Assembly (NCBI GenBank): GCA_910579685.1
Contig: CAJTVN010000021.1
Span: 18,720-82,719 of the forward strand
DNA length: 64,000 bases
Source of the DNA: an uncultured Lachnospiraceae bacterium
GTDB lineage: Bacteria > Bacillota > Clostridia > Lachnospirales > Lachnospiraceae
Reading direction: 5' to 3'
A program made the translations under genes and the position numbers. Shown here one piece after another: positions 45,446 through 55,240 of this stretch. Each line of letters starts with the position of its first letter. The stretch's first letter is position 1. The notes under the pieces were generated by a model. It had not been told where the DNA came from. It searched no databases and saw nothing but the letters and a program-made list of their open reading frames with translations.

Positions 45446-46837
45446 ATGAGTAAAACACAAGAAATTCCCTACAAAATTTATCTGGAAGAAAAGGAGATGC
45501 CGGATTCCTGGTACAATGTCCGGGCGGATATGAAAAACAAGCCGGCCCCGCTCTTGAATCCCGCAACGCTTAAGCCCCTCACCTTTGAGGAGATGCGGGG
45601 GATTTTCTGCGACGAGCTCTGCAGGCAGGAGCTGGACGATACCACGGCTTACTTCGAGATCCCGCAGGAGATCCGGAAATTTTATAAGATGTACCGGCCC
45701 TCGCCCCTGGTGCGCGCCTACTGTCTGGAGGAAAAGCTGCAGACCCCGGCCAAAATTTATTACAAATTCGAGGGTAACAATACAAGCGGCAGCCACAAGC
45801 TCAATTCCGCCATCGCCCAGGCTTACTATGCGAAAAAGCAGGGCCTTAAGGGCGTTACCACGGAAACCGGCGCCGGACAGTGGGGAACGGCCCTCTCTAT
45901 GGCCTGTGCTTATCTTGGCCTGGACTGCCAGGTTTATATGGTAAAGTGCTCCTACGAGCAGAAGCCCTTCCGCAGGGAGGTTATGCGGACCTACGGCGCC
46001 AATGTGACCCCTTCTCCCTCCGAGACCACAAGCATTGGAAGGAAAATCCTGAAGGAGTTCCCCGGAACCACGGGAAGCCTTGGATGCGCCATCTCGGAAG
46101 CGGTGGAGGCGGCCACCTCGCAGGAGGGATACCGCTATGTTCTTGGCTCCGTGCTGACCCAGGTGCTTCTGCATCAGTCAGTCATCGGACTGGAGGCAAA
46201 GACCGCCATGGATAAATACGGAATTAAGCCGGATGTGATCATTGGCTGTGCGGGAGGCGGTTCCAATCTGGGCGGCCTGATTTCCCCGTTTGTGGGCGAG
46301 AAGCTCAGGGGGGAGGCGGACTATGAGATCATCGCTGTGGAGCCTGCGTCCTGCCCCAGCCTGACCAGGGGAAAATATGTGTATGATTTCTGCGATACCG
46401 GAAAGGTTTGCCCTCTTGCCAAAATGTACACCCTTGGCAGCGGCTTTATCCCGGCGGCGAACCATGCCGGCGGCCTGCGCTATCACGGCATGAGCTCCGT
46501 GCTCTCCCAGCTGTATCATGACGGCTATATGAAGGCGGTCAGCGTGGAACAGACCTCGGTGTTCAAGGCTGCGGAAGAGTTTGCGAGAGTGGAGGGCATT
46601 CTGCCCGCACCCGAGAGCTCCCATGCCATCAAGGCGGCGGTCGACGAGGCGATGAGGTGTAAGGAGACTGGGGAGGAGAAGACGATTCTCTTCGGGCTTA
46701 CCGGAACGGGTTACTTTGACATGGTGGCTTATGAGCGTTTTAACAATGGCCAGATGAGCGATTATATCCCCACGGACGAGGAGCTGGCAAAGGGTTTTGC
46801 CGGAATTCCGTCTTTTGCTGGAAATGACGTTTGCTGA
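45446..46837 (+). CDS. TrpB2-type (TrpB-like) PLP-dependent synthase
   Basis: 463 aa, ATG with GAGGT upstream. PLP lysine is in GSHKLNSAIAQAYYAK; the phosphate-binding loop is CAGGGSNLGGL. RPSPLVRAYCLEE and ETGAGQWGTALSMA identify the longer TrpB2 subfamily, which is not found next to trpA. It may condense indole and serine (indole salvage) or act on O-phosphoserine. No trp genes nearby. Confidence 0.88.
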   Translation: MSKTQEIPYKIYLEEKEMPDSWYNVRADMKNKPAPLLNPATLKPLTFEEMRGIFCDELCRQELDDTTAYFEIPQEIRKFYKMYRPSPLVRAYCLEEKLQTPAKIYYKFEGNNTSGSHKLNSAIAQAYYAKKQGLKGVTTETGAGQWGTALSMACAYLGLDCQVYMVKCSYEQKPFRREVMRTYGANVTPSPSETTSIGRKILKEFPGTTGSLGCAISEAVEAATSQEGYRYVLGSVLTQVLLHQSVIGLEAKTAMDKYGIKPDVIIGCAGGGSNLGGLISPFVGEKLRGEADYEIIAVEPASCPSLTRGKYVYDFCDTGKVCPLAKMYTLGSGFIPAANHAGGLRYHGMSSVLSQLYHDGYMKAVSVEQTSVFKAAEEFARVEGILPAPESSHAIKAAVDEAMRCKETGEEKTILFGLTGTGYFDMVAYERFNNGQMSDYIPTDEELAKGFAGIPSFAGNDVC

Positions 46838-46854
46838 AAATGAATATTAGACGG

Positions 46855-46899
46855 TTGAATAAAGACTGCAAATCTGCTACAATAAGGTTTGCAGTTTTT
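46855..46899 (+). promoter_or_regulatory. secA promoter embedded in a terminator hairpin
   Basis: TTGAAT, 17 bases, TACAAT (46855-46883) is the likely secA promoter. The same stretch forms a hairpin, ACTGCAAA (46865-46872) with TTTGCAGT (46888-46895), followed by TTTT, that would end the TrpB2 transcript. The -10 box lies in the hairpin loop. Confidence 0.55.
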
Positions 46900-46974
46900 A
46901 TGCACACAGGGCGGAAAGGAAGAAATCTCCTGCCCGATTGTCACGTCCGTTGTGAAAGGAGCACGGCAGTATAG

Positions 46975-49542
46975 ATGAACATTTTTCATAAGGTTTTTGG
47001 AACACACAGCGAAAGAGAAATAAAGAGGATAGAAGGTCTTGTACAGGCCATCGAAAATTTGCGGCCCTCCATGATGGAATTGTCTGACGGGGAGCTGCGG
47101 GCAAAGACGGAGGAATTTAAAAAGAGACTGTCCGAGGGGGAGACCCTGGACGATCTGCTTCCGGAAGCCTATGCGGTAGTAAGGGAGGCGGCGAGAAGGG
47201 TTCTCAATACCGAGCACTATCGCGTGCAGCTGATCGGCGGCATTATTCTTCACCAGGGACGCATGGCGGAGCTGAAAACCGGCGAGGGAAAAACCCAGAC
47301 CTGTCTGCTTCCCGCTTATCTGAATGCGCTGGAGGGAAAGGGCGTCCATGTCGTCACGGTCAATGATTATCTGGTGAAGCGTGATGCGGAGTGGATGGGG
47401 CAGGTTCACGAGTTCCTGGGCCTTACCGTTGGCGCGGTTCTCAACAGCATGAAGTCGGAGGAGAGGAAACAGGCGTATGCCTGCGATATCACTTATGTGA
47501 CCAGCAATGAGCTCGGTTTCGACTATCTGCGGGATAACATGGTGATCTACAAGGAGCAGCTGGTGCTCCGGGGCCTGCATTACGCCATTATCGACGAGGC
47601 GGACTCGATCCTGATTGACGAGGCCAGAACGCCTCTTATTATTTCCGGCCAGAGCGGGAAATCCACCAAGCTTTATGAAGTCTGCGACGTGCTGGCCAAA
47701 CAGCTGCGGCGCGGCGAGGATATGCAGGATCTGAGCAAGATGGATGCCATCATGGGCGTTGAGCGGGAGGAGACGGGCGATTTCATTGTCAATGAAAAGG
47801 ACAAGATCGTCAACCTGACCGCGGAGGGCGTGGCAAAGGTGGAGAAGTTCTTCCAGATTGAAAATCTGGCGGATCCTGAAAATATTGAGATTCAGCACAA
47901 TATTAACCTTGCCCTGCGGGCAAATAACCTGATGTTCCGGGATCAGGACTATGTGGTAAAGGACGAGCAGGTTCTGATCGTGGATGAATTTACCGGGCGT
48001 ATCATGCCGGGACGGCGTTATTCCGACGGTCTTCATCAGGCGATCGAGGCGAAGGAGCATGTGAAGGTCAAGAGGGAGAGCAAAACCCTTGCAACCATCA
48101 CCTTCCAGAACTTCTTCAACAAGTTTGAGAAAAAGGCAGGCATGACAGGTACCGCCCTCACGGAAGAGAAGGAATTCCGTGATATTTACGGCATGGATGC
48201 GATTGAAGTTCCAACCAACATGCCGGTTGCGAGGATCGATCAGCAGGATGCGGTCTATAAGACGAGAAAGGAAAAGCTGTTCGCCATCGTGGAGGCGGTG
48301 AAACAGGCCCATGCGAAGGGGCAGCCCGTCCTTGTGGGTACTATTACCATCGAGGCGTCGGAGGAACTGAGCCGGCTGCTCACCAAACAGGGAATTCCCC
48401 ACAAGGTACTGAATGCCAAGTTTCATGAGCTGGAAGCCGAGATCGTTGCGGACGCGGGCGTACACGGAGCGGTAACGATTGCCACCAACATGGCGGGCCG
48501 TGGTACGGATATCAAGCTGGACGACGCTTCAAGGGCGGCGGGAGGACTCAAGATTATCGGTACGGAGCGGCATGAGTCCCGGCGTATCGACAACCAGCTG
48601 CGAGGACGTTCCGGACGGCAGGGAGATCCCGGTGAATCCAAGTTTTATATTTCCCTGGAAGACGATCTGATGCGTCTGTTCGGCTCCGAGCGTCTGATCA
48701 ATATGTTTAATGCCCTGGGCATTCCGGAAAATCAGGAAATCGAGCACAAGGCGCTGACAAGCGCTATCGAGTCCGCCCAGAAAAAGATAGAGAGCAACAA
48801 CTTTGGCATCCGCAAGAACCTGCTGGAATACGACCAGGTGATGAATGAGCAGAGAGAGATTATCTACGAGGAGAGGCTTCGGGTTCTCAACGGCGAGAGC
48901 ATGCGTGACGTGATCTACAAGATGATAACCGATATTGCGGAGAACTGCGTGGATATCGCCATCGGAGAGGACGTGGATTTTGACGAGTGGGATCTGGACG
49001 AGCTCAATACGCTTCTTCTTCCCACCATCCCGCTGAAGCCCGTGAACCGGGGCCGCATCAATACGCCCAAAAAGAATGCGCTCAAGCAGCAACTCAAGGA
49101 GGAGGCCGTAAAGCTTTATGAGGCCAAAGAAGCGGAATTTCCGGAGATGGAAGCAATCCGTGAGCTTGAGAGAGTGATTCTGCTCAAGGTGATAGACCGA
49201 AAATGGATGGATCATCTTGATGATATGGATCAGCTTCGCCAGGGCGTGGGTCTGCAGGCATACGGGCAGAGGGATCCCCTTGTGGAGTACAAGCTCAGCG
49301 GGTACGAGATGTTTGACGAGATGACCCAGAATATCAAGGAGGAGACCGTGCGGCTCCTGTTCCATGTGCGCGTGGAGCAGAAAGTGGAGAGGGAGCAGGT
49401 TGCCAAGGTGACAGGCACCAACAAGGACGACTCCCTTGCGAAGGCCCCTGTTAAGAGGGAAAACGCCAAGATCTATCCCAATGCCCCCTGTCCCTGCGGA
49501 AGCGGAAAGAAGTATAAGCAGTGCTGCGGGCGAAAGAGCTGA
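46975..49542 (+). CDS. secA: Preprotein translocase ATPase SecA
   Basis: 855 aa, near the usual length. Walker A KTGEGKT (residues 101-107), DEAD-type motif DEADSILIDEARTPL, helicase motif TNMAGRGTDIKL, and a C-terminal SEC-C zinc tail (CPCGSGKKYKQCC). It drives protein export through SecYEG at the membrane. prfB follows with its own RBS after about 120 bases, an arrangement often seen in Firmicutes. Confidence 0.97.
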   Translation: MNIFHKVFGTHSEREIKRIEGLVQAIENLRPSMMELSDGELRAKTEEFKKRLSEGETLDDLLPEAYAVVREAARRVLNTEHYRVQLIGGIILHQGRMAELKTGEGKTQTCLLPAYLNALEGKGVHVVTVNDYLVKRDAEWMGQVHEFLGLTVGAVLNSMKSEERKQAYACDITYVTSNELGFDYLRDNMVIYKEQLVLRGLHYAIIDEADSILIDEARTPLIISGQSGKSTKLYEVCDVLAKQLRRGEDMQDLSKMDAIMGVEREETGDFIVNEKDKIVNLTAEGVAKVEKFFQIENLADPENIEIQHNINLALRANNLMFRDQDYVVKDEQVLIVDEFTGRIMPGRRYSDGLHQAIEAKEHVKVKRESKTLATITFQNFFNKFEKKAGMTGTALTEEKEFRDIYGMDAIEVPTNMPVARIDQQDAVYKTRKEKLFAIVEAVKQAHAKGQPVLVGTITIEASEELSRLLTKQGIPHKVLNAKFHELEAEIVADAGVHGAVTIATNMAGRGTDIKLDDASRAAGGLKIIGTERHESRRIDNQLRGRSGRQGDPGESKFYISLEDDLMRLFGSERLINMFNALGIPENQEIEHKALTSAIESAQKKIESNNFGIRKNLLEYDQVMNEQREIIYEERLRVLNGESMRDVIYKMITDIAENCVDIAIGEDVDFDEWDLDELNTLLLPTIPLKPVNRGRINTPKKNALKQQLKEEAVKLYEAKEAEFPEMEAIRELERVILLKVIDRKWMDHLDDMDQLRQGVGLQAYGQRDPLVEYKLSGYEMFDEMTQNIKEETVRLLFHVRVEQKVEREQVAKVTGTNKDDSLAKAPVKRENAKIYPNAPCPCGSGKKYKQCCGRKS

Positions 49543-49662
49543 TAGATACAGGCAGCCGTGGAACAATAATTACTCTTGACAAATCCTGTTGTGCCGAACA
49601 TTCCGATAAGTTCCTAAAGCTGTCTGTTTTTATAAAATATAAAAAGAAAGAGGTGACGTTAA

Positions 49663-50785
49663 GTGGTAGAATTAGATCAGATGAAGTCTGAGCTTCAGGC
49701 TTACGAAACTCCATTGGCGGAAGTGAGGGATTCACTTTGACTTAGCGAATAAGTCAAAGAAGATTGAAGAGCTGGAGCGGGAGATGGAGGCGCCCGGATT
49801 CTGGGACGACCCCGAAATCTCAAACCGCAAGATGAAGGAACTGAAAAACCTAAAAGACGTGGTGGACACCATAAACGGCCTGAGCAGCCAGTATGAGGAC
49901 ATTGAGCTTTTGATCCAGATGGGCTACGAGGAGGAGGATGCGCAGCTCGCTGCGGATATCCGCAAGGAGCTGGATGAATTTATCGCCTCCTTTGAGGAGA
50001 TCCGGATCAGCACCCTGCTTTCCGGCGAGTATGACGGCTACAATGCCATCCTCAAGCTGAATGCGGGAGCGGGCGGGACGGAGAGCTGCGACTGGTGCAG
50101 CATGCTTTACCGCATGTATACCCGATGGGCGGAGCGCAAGGGTTTTTCCGTGGAGGTGCTGGATTATCTGGATGGAGACGAGGCCGGAATCAAATCAGTG
50201 ACCTTCCAGGTCAATGGAACCAATGCCTACGGTTATCTGAAATCCGAGAAGGGTGTACACAGGCTTGTGAGGATTTCCCCTTTTAACGCCCAGGGGAAGC
50301 GTCAGACCTCCTTTGTGTCCCTGGACGTGATGCCGGATATTGAGGAGAATGTGGACGTGGAGATCAACGAGGACGATCTGCGGATCGACACCTACCGAAG
50401 CAGCGGAGCCGGAGGACAGCACATCAATAAAACCTCATCCGCTATCCGAATCACCCATCTTCCCACAGGGATCGTGGTACAGTGCCAGAATGAGCGTTCC
50501 CAGTTCCAGAACAAGGACAAGGCCATGCAGATGCTGAAGGCCAAGCTCTATATCCTGCAGAAGGAGGCCAATGCGGAGAAGCTCTCGGATATCCGGGGGG
50601 AGATCAAGGAGATCGGATGGGGCAATCAGATCCGTTCCTATGTCATGCAGCCCTATACCATGGTCAAGGACCACCGCACGGAGGCGGAGACCGGAAACGT
50701 GGACGCAGTGATGGACGGGGCGCTGGATCCCCTGATCAATGCCTATTTGAAGTGGATTAATACAAAGCCCGGAAAAGAAGAATAG
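49663..50785 (+). CDS. prfB: Peptide chain release factor 2, programmed +1 frameshift
   Basis: 373 aa after frameshifting. GTG start at 49663 (AGGTGA upstream) runs to CTT TGA at 49735-49740; the ribosome must slip to read GAC at 49739-49741 and continue DLANKSKKIEELEREMEAPG. An internal Shine-Dalgarno-like GAGGG lies shortly before the slip site, as in the known prfB autoregulation: when RF2 is scarce the stop is read slowly and slippage increases. The catalytic GGQ is in SSGAGGQHINKTSS. RF2 ends translation at UGA and UAA. Confidence 0.96.
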
Positions 50786-50820
50786 AATCGGGCCGGAAAT
50801 GATTTTTTCTGTGAATAGAA

Positions 50821-50849
50821 AGGCGGATATGGCAATGCCATGTCCGCCT
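50821..50849. terminator. Bidirectional terminator between prfB and the DUF975 gene
   Basis: Stem AGGCGGA plus ATGGC paired with GCCAT plus TCCGCCT, one mismatch, 3-base loop. It lies between converging genes. Confidence 0.6.
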
Positions 50850-50872
50850 GTTGCGCATCTATGGATACGGTC

Positions 50873-51574
50873 TTATCTTTTCTTCATCAGATCAAGATAG
50901 AAATTCGCTTTCACCGCCTGAACATAGGGATAAAGCCATATGAGAGGAATGCAGCAGCCGCATAGGCCCACAAGGATAAGCGGCAGGAAGGACAGATAAA
51001 TGTAAAACAGCCTTCCCTTGCTGCCCTTCATGACCTGGGCGCTCTTTACGAGAACCTCTTTTGCGCCGTACTGGGGGAAATCCAGCATCAGGAAAAAGCT
51101 CTGCGAGAGCATGAGGGTTAAAACAATGTAAATGATATTTACCGCCAGTACAAGGATTACATAAAACAGAAGGACAAGGGGCTGATTCTGTGGAATGCGC
51201 ATCATGTTCGGGATGCTGCAGACCATCTGAATGACGGTGAAAACCGCCTGAACCTTTAAAACCTTATCAGGGTTGTTGGAAAGCCCGTAAAAAAGATCGC
51301 CCACCGCAACCGGCTGACCGCAGGCGAGCTTCAGGAAAATATATGCCTCGCCGTAAATAAGAAGACCCTCAAGGAGCGTAAAAACAAAGGACACGGCATA
51401 ATAAATCAGATAGCCAAGCACGGAAGTAGTATCGATCAGCAGATTGCTGCAGAAAAAAACAAACAGCATATATCCGAGATGGATAAAAACCACACCTGCA
51501 AGAGTGCCGTATTTTCCGAGCAGCTGCCCCTTTGCCAGCGATTTCAGGCTGGCGGAGGTAAGATATTCATTCAT
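50873..51574 (-). CDS. DUF975-family membrane protein
   Basis: 233 aa, six predicted membrane segments, with AGGAG upstream on the minus strand. LKSLAKGQLLGKYGTLAG at the start, YGEAYIFLKLACGQPVAVGDLF and MKGSKGRLFYIYLSFLPLIL near the end fit DUF975. Function not established. The double-hairpin repeat at 51617-51679 lies just upstream. Confidence 0.8.
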   Translation of the reverse strand: MNEYLTSASLKSLAKGQLLGKYGTLAGVVFIHLGYMLFVFFCSNLLIDTTSVLGYLIYYAVSFVFTLLEGLLIYGEAYIFLKLACGQPVAVGDLFYGLSNNPDKVLKVQAVFTVIQMVCSIPNMMRIPQNQPLVLLFYVILVLAVNIIYIVLTLMLSQSFFLMLDFPQYGAKEVLVKSAQVMKGSKGRLFYIYLSFLPLILVGLCGCCIPLIWLYPYVQAVKANFYLDLMKKR

Positions 51575-51616
51575 TTTGAAAACTCCTGTCTTTATAATAA
51601 ACTCCCATCATGCATT

Positions 51617-51679
51617 GCCTGCCGTTCGGCAGGCCGCATGGCCATTCATACTATGAAAGCCTGTGGCTTTCATAGTATG
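51617..51679. repeat. Two adjacent hairpins between minus-strand genes
   Basis: On the minus strand, a perfect 14-bp stem (arms CATACTATGAAAGC and its complement, 51647-51679) is followed by a GCCTGCCG/CGGCAGGC hairpin (51617-51634) and then ATGCATGATGGGAG. The order hairpin, ATGG spacer, hairpin, TATGC/GGGAG tail resembles the tandem repeat at 60978-61120. It separates the HExxH-protein gene from the DUF975 gene. Confidence 0.5.
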
Positions 51680-51681
51680 TG

Positions 51682-52188
51682 TTACACGGCCAGATCCAGG
51701 TTCATACCAATGAAGGAAAGAGCATCCGATGCCTTTTTATTTTTCTGGTAGGGATTGGATTCGTTGCTGTAGCGGATTTGAGTGGACGTAGTTCCCCCTG
51801 ATACATAGCTTCGCCCGCATTCCGGGCAGATGGCGGTTTTCAGGGAAACATTGGCGGAAATCACCTTTCCGTTATTTTGGGCGGCCTTTTTGTAGGCGTT
51901 GCTCACATGCTCCTGCTCGTGGGCCATGACCCTTGAGGCGGAAGCCTGAGGCGAGATATGGGCAGCCGATTTGAAAGATACCATCTCGTCAGAACCGTCC
52001 TGATATTTGCGGTTGCGGCAGGTCTCGCACTCTGCCGGAGAAGACTTCCTGCCCGGGGAAACGCTCGTGGATTCGCCCGGATTTAATGTGGCGCCTCCGG
52101 ATTTGGCAGAGGACGCCGCACGCTGATAAGGGGATACGTAACCTCCCGCCGCATACATGTTTGAATAATTGTTTACTCCGTTCACCAT
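51682..52188 (-). CDS. SprA-related putative zinc metalloprotein (HExxH)
   Basis: 168 aa. HEQEH at residues 90-94 fits an HExxH zinc-peptidase motif, preceded by SPQASASRVMA. There are two CxxC pairs, CETC (54-57) and CPEC (121-124), that could bind another metal. The N-terminal 45 residues are low-complexity (Ser, Gly, Ala). No signal peptide. The family occurs widely in Clostridia and resembles SprA-related proteins; the substrate is unknown. First-gene partner of the small membrane protein at 52215 on the same strand. Confidence 0.65.
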   Translation of the reverse strand: MVNGVNNYSNMYAAGGYVSPYQRAASSAKSGGATLNPGESTSVSPGRKSSPAECETCRNRKYQDGSDEMVSFKSAAHISPQASASRVMAHEQEHVSNAYKKAAQNNGKVISANVSLKTAICPECGRSYVSGGTTSTQIRYSNESNPYQKNKKASDALSFIGMNLDLAV

Positions 52189-52214
52189 AATATTCCATAG
52201 CTCCTTTTAGATGT

Positions 52215-52622
52215 TTACTGAAAAAGTTCCGCATATTCCCGCATCCGCTCTTCGAAAGAATACCCGAGAAGGTCCTCGGAGGACTGCCCGTATACGTTTT
52301 CGCAGATTGCGTCGTACTGCTGTCCGATTTGAATCAGCTGGTCGGGATTGCTCACCATGGAGATAAAGGTGGAAACGAAGAGAACGGCCACCGTGCAGAG
52401 GCTGACGATCCCGCATCCAAAACCGATGCGCGCCTGGGAAAGCATCTTTCTGCCATAACCCTTGGAAAGAAGGGCAAATAAAATAGCAAGCCCGCCGAAA
52501 ACAAGGGGGAGAAAAACGGTTAATACAGTAAAAACGGCGCCGAGCCCGAGAAACAGGGAAGCGGCGGCCATCGTGACGCCCGCCTGATGATAAACGGGAG
52601 TCTGACCATTGTTGTAGTCCAT
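52215..52622 (-). CDS. Small two-to-three-TM membrane protein, function unknown
   Basis: 135 aa, with AGGTGAAATG upstream on the minus strand. Membrane segments at about 19-51 (one long or two short) and 67-87, then a C-terminal acidic helical tail ending EERMREYAELF. Resembles DUF4190-type small proteins in layout. Probably transcribed with the HExxH-motif gene 26 bases downstream. Confidence 0.55.
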   Translation of the reverse strand: MDYNNGQTPVYHQAGVTMAAASLFLGLGAVFTVLTVFLPLVFGGLAILFALLSKGYGRKMLSQARIGFGCGIVSLCTVAVLFVSTFISMVSNPDQLIQIGQQYDAICENVYGQSSEDLLGYSFEERMREYAELFQ

Positions 52623-52721
52623 AACATTTCACCTGTCTGATATGATCCAGATTTCCTTTTGCAGTTATTCTATTATCTTAACACTTGTGGCCGGATAATA
52701 CAATTGGAAAGAATCAAGAAC

Positions 52722-52750
52722 TTGAAAAACCTGGCTTCTTCTATTATAAT
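52722..52750 (+). promoter_or_regulatory. Promoter of tex
   Basis: TTGAAA, 17 bases, TATAAT, about 80 bases before the tex ATG. Confidence 0.75.
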
Positions 52751-52831
52751 TTGCTATGGAAACGCCAAACAGATTTGCCGTTTCCTGAAATTACGCCGAA
52801 ATATGAAATATAAAGAAAAAGGACGGTAATC

Positions 52832-55237
52832 ATGGATATTGAACGGAAACTCAAAGAAGAACTCAAGGTAGAAAAGTGGCAGGTGGAGGCCGCCGTGAAA
52901 CTGATTGACGAGGGGAATACCATTCCCTTTATTTCCCGGTACCGCAAAGAAGCGACCGGATCCCTGAATGACGAGCAGCTGCGCGCACTTCACGAGCGAC
53001 TGACGTATCTGCGCAATCTGGAGGAAAAGAAGGAGCAGGTGATCGGAAGCATAGAGGAACAGGGAAAGCTCACACAGGAGCTCCGGGAAAAAATTCTGGC
53101 AGCCGAGACGCTGGTGGTGGTGGAGGATCTGTACCGCCCTTATCGTCCCAAGCGGAAAACCCGTGCCAGCGTGGCCAGAGAGAAGGGGCTTTCGGGCCTT
53201 GCCGAATACATACTGGAGCAGAACGCCGCTGCGCCTCTGGAGGAGGAAGCGATCAAATACGTGAATGAGGAAAAAGAGGTAAAGGATGTGAAGGAGGCGC
53301 TGCAGGGTGCGAAGGATATTATAGCCGAGAGCGTTTCCGATGAGGCCGACTACCGTATTTATATACGGAACATCACCATGGAGGAGGGACTTCTCTCCAG
53401 CACGGCAAAGGATGAAAAAGCCCAGAGCGTATACGAAATGTATTATGCCTATGAGGAGCCGGTGAAAAAGGCGGCGGGGCACAGGATTCTCGCACTGAAC
53501 CGCGGAGAAAACGAGAAATTTCTGACGGTCAAAATTGCCGCTCCCCAGGAGAGAATCCTGCAGTACTTGGCGAAAAAGACCATAACCAATGAAAATCCAT
53601 ATACCGCACCCGTTCTCAGGGAAGTGATTGCGGACGCCTATGACAGGCTGATTGCGCCGGCTATTGAGAGAGAGATTCGAAACGAGCTGACGGAGAGAGC
53701 GGAGGACGGGGCGATTTCCGTGTTTGGCAAGAACCTGGAGCAGCTTCTCATGCAGCCGCCCATTGCGGGAAAAGTGGTTCTTGGCTGGGATCCGGCCTTC
53801 CGCACGGGCTGTAAGCTTGCGGTGGTGGATGAAACGGGAAAAGTGCTGGATACCAAAGTGATTTATCCCACGGCTCCGCAGAACAAGGTGGAGGAATCCA
53901 AAAAGGAATTGAAACGTCTGATCGCCAAATACAACGTTTCCCTGATCAGCGTTGGGAACGGAACGGCTTCCAGGGAATCGGAGCAGGTGATCGTGGAGCT
54001 GATCAAGGAACTGAATATACCAATTCAGTATGTGATTGTCAATGAGGCGGGAGCCTCGGTCTATTCCGCAAGCAAGCTGGCAACCGAGGAATTCCCCAAT
54101 TTCGACGTGGGGCAGAGAAGTGCGGCGTCCATTGCCCGGAGGCTTCAGGATCCTCTGGCGGAGCTTGTGAAGATCGACCCGAAGTCCATCGGGGTGGGGC
54201 AGTACCAGCACGACATGAACCAAAAAAAGCTGGGCGAGGCCTTAAGCGGCGTGGTGGAGGATTGCGTGAACCGGGTGGGCGTGGATCTCAACACGGCTTC
54301 GGCCTCCCTGCTTGAGTATATTTCCGGAATTTCCAAAGCCATCGCAAAAAATATCGTGGATTACCGGGAGAGAAACGGGCGCTTCATAAGCAGGGCCCAG
54401 CTGCTTAAGGTGCCGAAGCTGGGGCCAAAGGCCTACGAGCAGTGTGCGGGCTTTCTGCGGATTCTGGACGGGGACAATCCTCTGGACGCCACAAGCGTCC
54501 ATCCCGAGAGCTATGCGGCGGCCTTAAAGCTTCTGGAAAGGCTGGGGCTTACCATGGAGGATGTGAAAGCGGCCCAGAGGCAGGCGGCAAAGAGTAAGGC
54601 TGCGCCCCTCGGAAAGCGGGAAGCTTCTGCCGGATCCAGGGAGGAAAAGCCGAAAAAGCAGAAGGTGGTGATCCGCAACACCAACACGGCCATGGGAAAG
54701 GCTCTGGCGGCGGCCATGGGCGATCTGGCGTTTGTGAGCGGCCAGGAGGACGCACCCCAAAGTGCGGGCAGAAGGAGCGGAACCATACCGGCTGAAAAGG
54801 AAAAGACGTCGGCAGGGGCCAGCGCTTTTGAACGCAAAATCCCGGACAGAAAAAAGATGGCGGAGGAGCTGGGAATCGGGGAGATCACTCTTGCGGATAT
54901 CTTGAAAGAGTTGGAGAAGCCGTCCAGGGATCCGAGAGAAAATATGCCGGCGCCTATCCTGCGCAGCGATGTTCTGGACATGAAAGACTTAAAACCCGGC
55001 ATGATTTTAAAAGGGACAGTGCGCAACGTGATAGATTTCGGGGTTTTTGTGGATATCGGAGTGCATCAGGACGGGCTGGTGCATATTTCCCAGATCACGG
55101 ACCGTTTCATCAGACATCCGCTGGAGGCGGTGAGCGTGGGTGATATCGTGGACGTACAGGTGCTTTCCGTGGATGTTCCCAAAAAGAGAATCAGCCTTAC
55201 TATGAGGATCGACGGAAAAAGGAAAGCTGAAAAATAA
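52832..55237 (+). CDS. tex: Tex-family transcription accessory/RNA-binding protein
   Basis: 801 aa. The N-terminal Tex domain (EGNTIPFISRYRKEATGSLND), YqgF-like RNase-H fold (LGWDPAFRTGCKLAVVDETG), helix-hairpin-helix (FISRAQLLKVPKLGPKAYEQCAG, read in parts) and a C-terminal S1 domain (LKGTVRNVIDFGVFVDIGVH). Family length is about 720-770; here an extra low-complexity Lys/Ala/Ser-rich linker of roughly 80 residues lies between the helix-hairpin-helix part and the S1 domain. Cytoplasmic nucleic-acid binding. Confidence 0.93.
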   Translation: MDIERKLKEELKVEKWQVEAAVKLIDEGNTIPFISRYRKEATGSLNDEQLRALHERLTYLRNLEEKKEQVIGSIEEQGKLTQELREKILAAETLVVVEDLYRPYRPKRKTRASVAREKGLSGLAEYILEQNAAAPLEEEAIKYVNEEKEVKDVKEALQGAKDIIAESVSDEADYRIYIRNITMEEGLLSSTAKDEKAQSVYEMYYAYEEPVKKAAGHRILALNRGENEKFLTVKIAAPQERILQYLAKKTITNENPYTAPVLREVIADAYDRLIAPAIEREIRNELTERAEDGAISVFGKNLEQLLMQPPIAGKVVLGWDPAFRTGCKLAVVDETGKVLDTKVIYPTAPQNKVEESKKELKRLIAKYNVSLISVGNGTASRESEQVIVELIKELNIPIQYVIVNEAGASVYSASKLATEEFPNFDVGQRSAASIARRLQDPLAELVKIDPKSIGVGQYQHDMNQKKLGEALSGVVEDCVNRVGVDLNTASASLLEYISGISKAIAKNIVDYRERNGRFISRAQLLKVPKLGPKAYEQCAGFLRILDGDNPLDATSVHPESYAAALKLLERLGLTMEDVKAAQRQAAKSKAAPLGKREASAGSREEKPKKQKVVIRNTNTAMGKALAAAMGDLAFVSGQEDAPQSAGRRSGTIPAEKEKTSAGASAFERKIPDRKKMAEELGIGEITLADILKELEKPSRDPRENMPAPILRSDVLDMKDLKPGMILKGTVRNVIDFGVFVDIGVHQDGLVHISQITDRFIRHPLEAVSVGDIVDVQVLSVDVPKKRISLTMRIDGKRKAEK

Positions 55238-55240
55238 TTC

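Noticed and set aside
46762..48465. 567-residue open frame opposite secA on the minus strand
   Set aside because: No RBS, no family, leucine/histidine-rich composition of an antisense shadow; secA is certain on the other strand.
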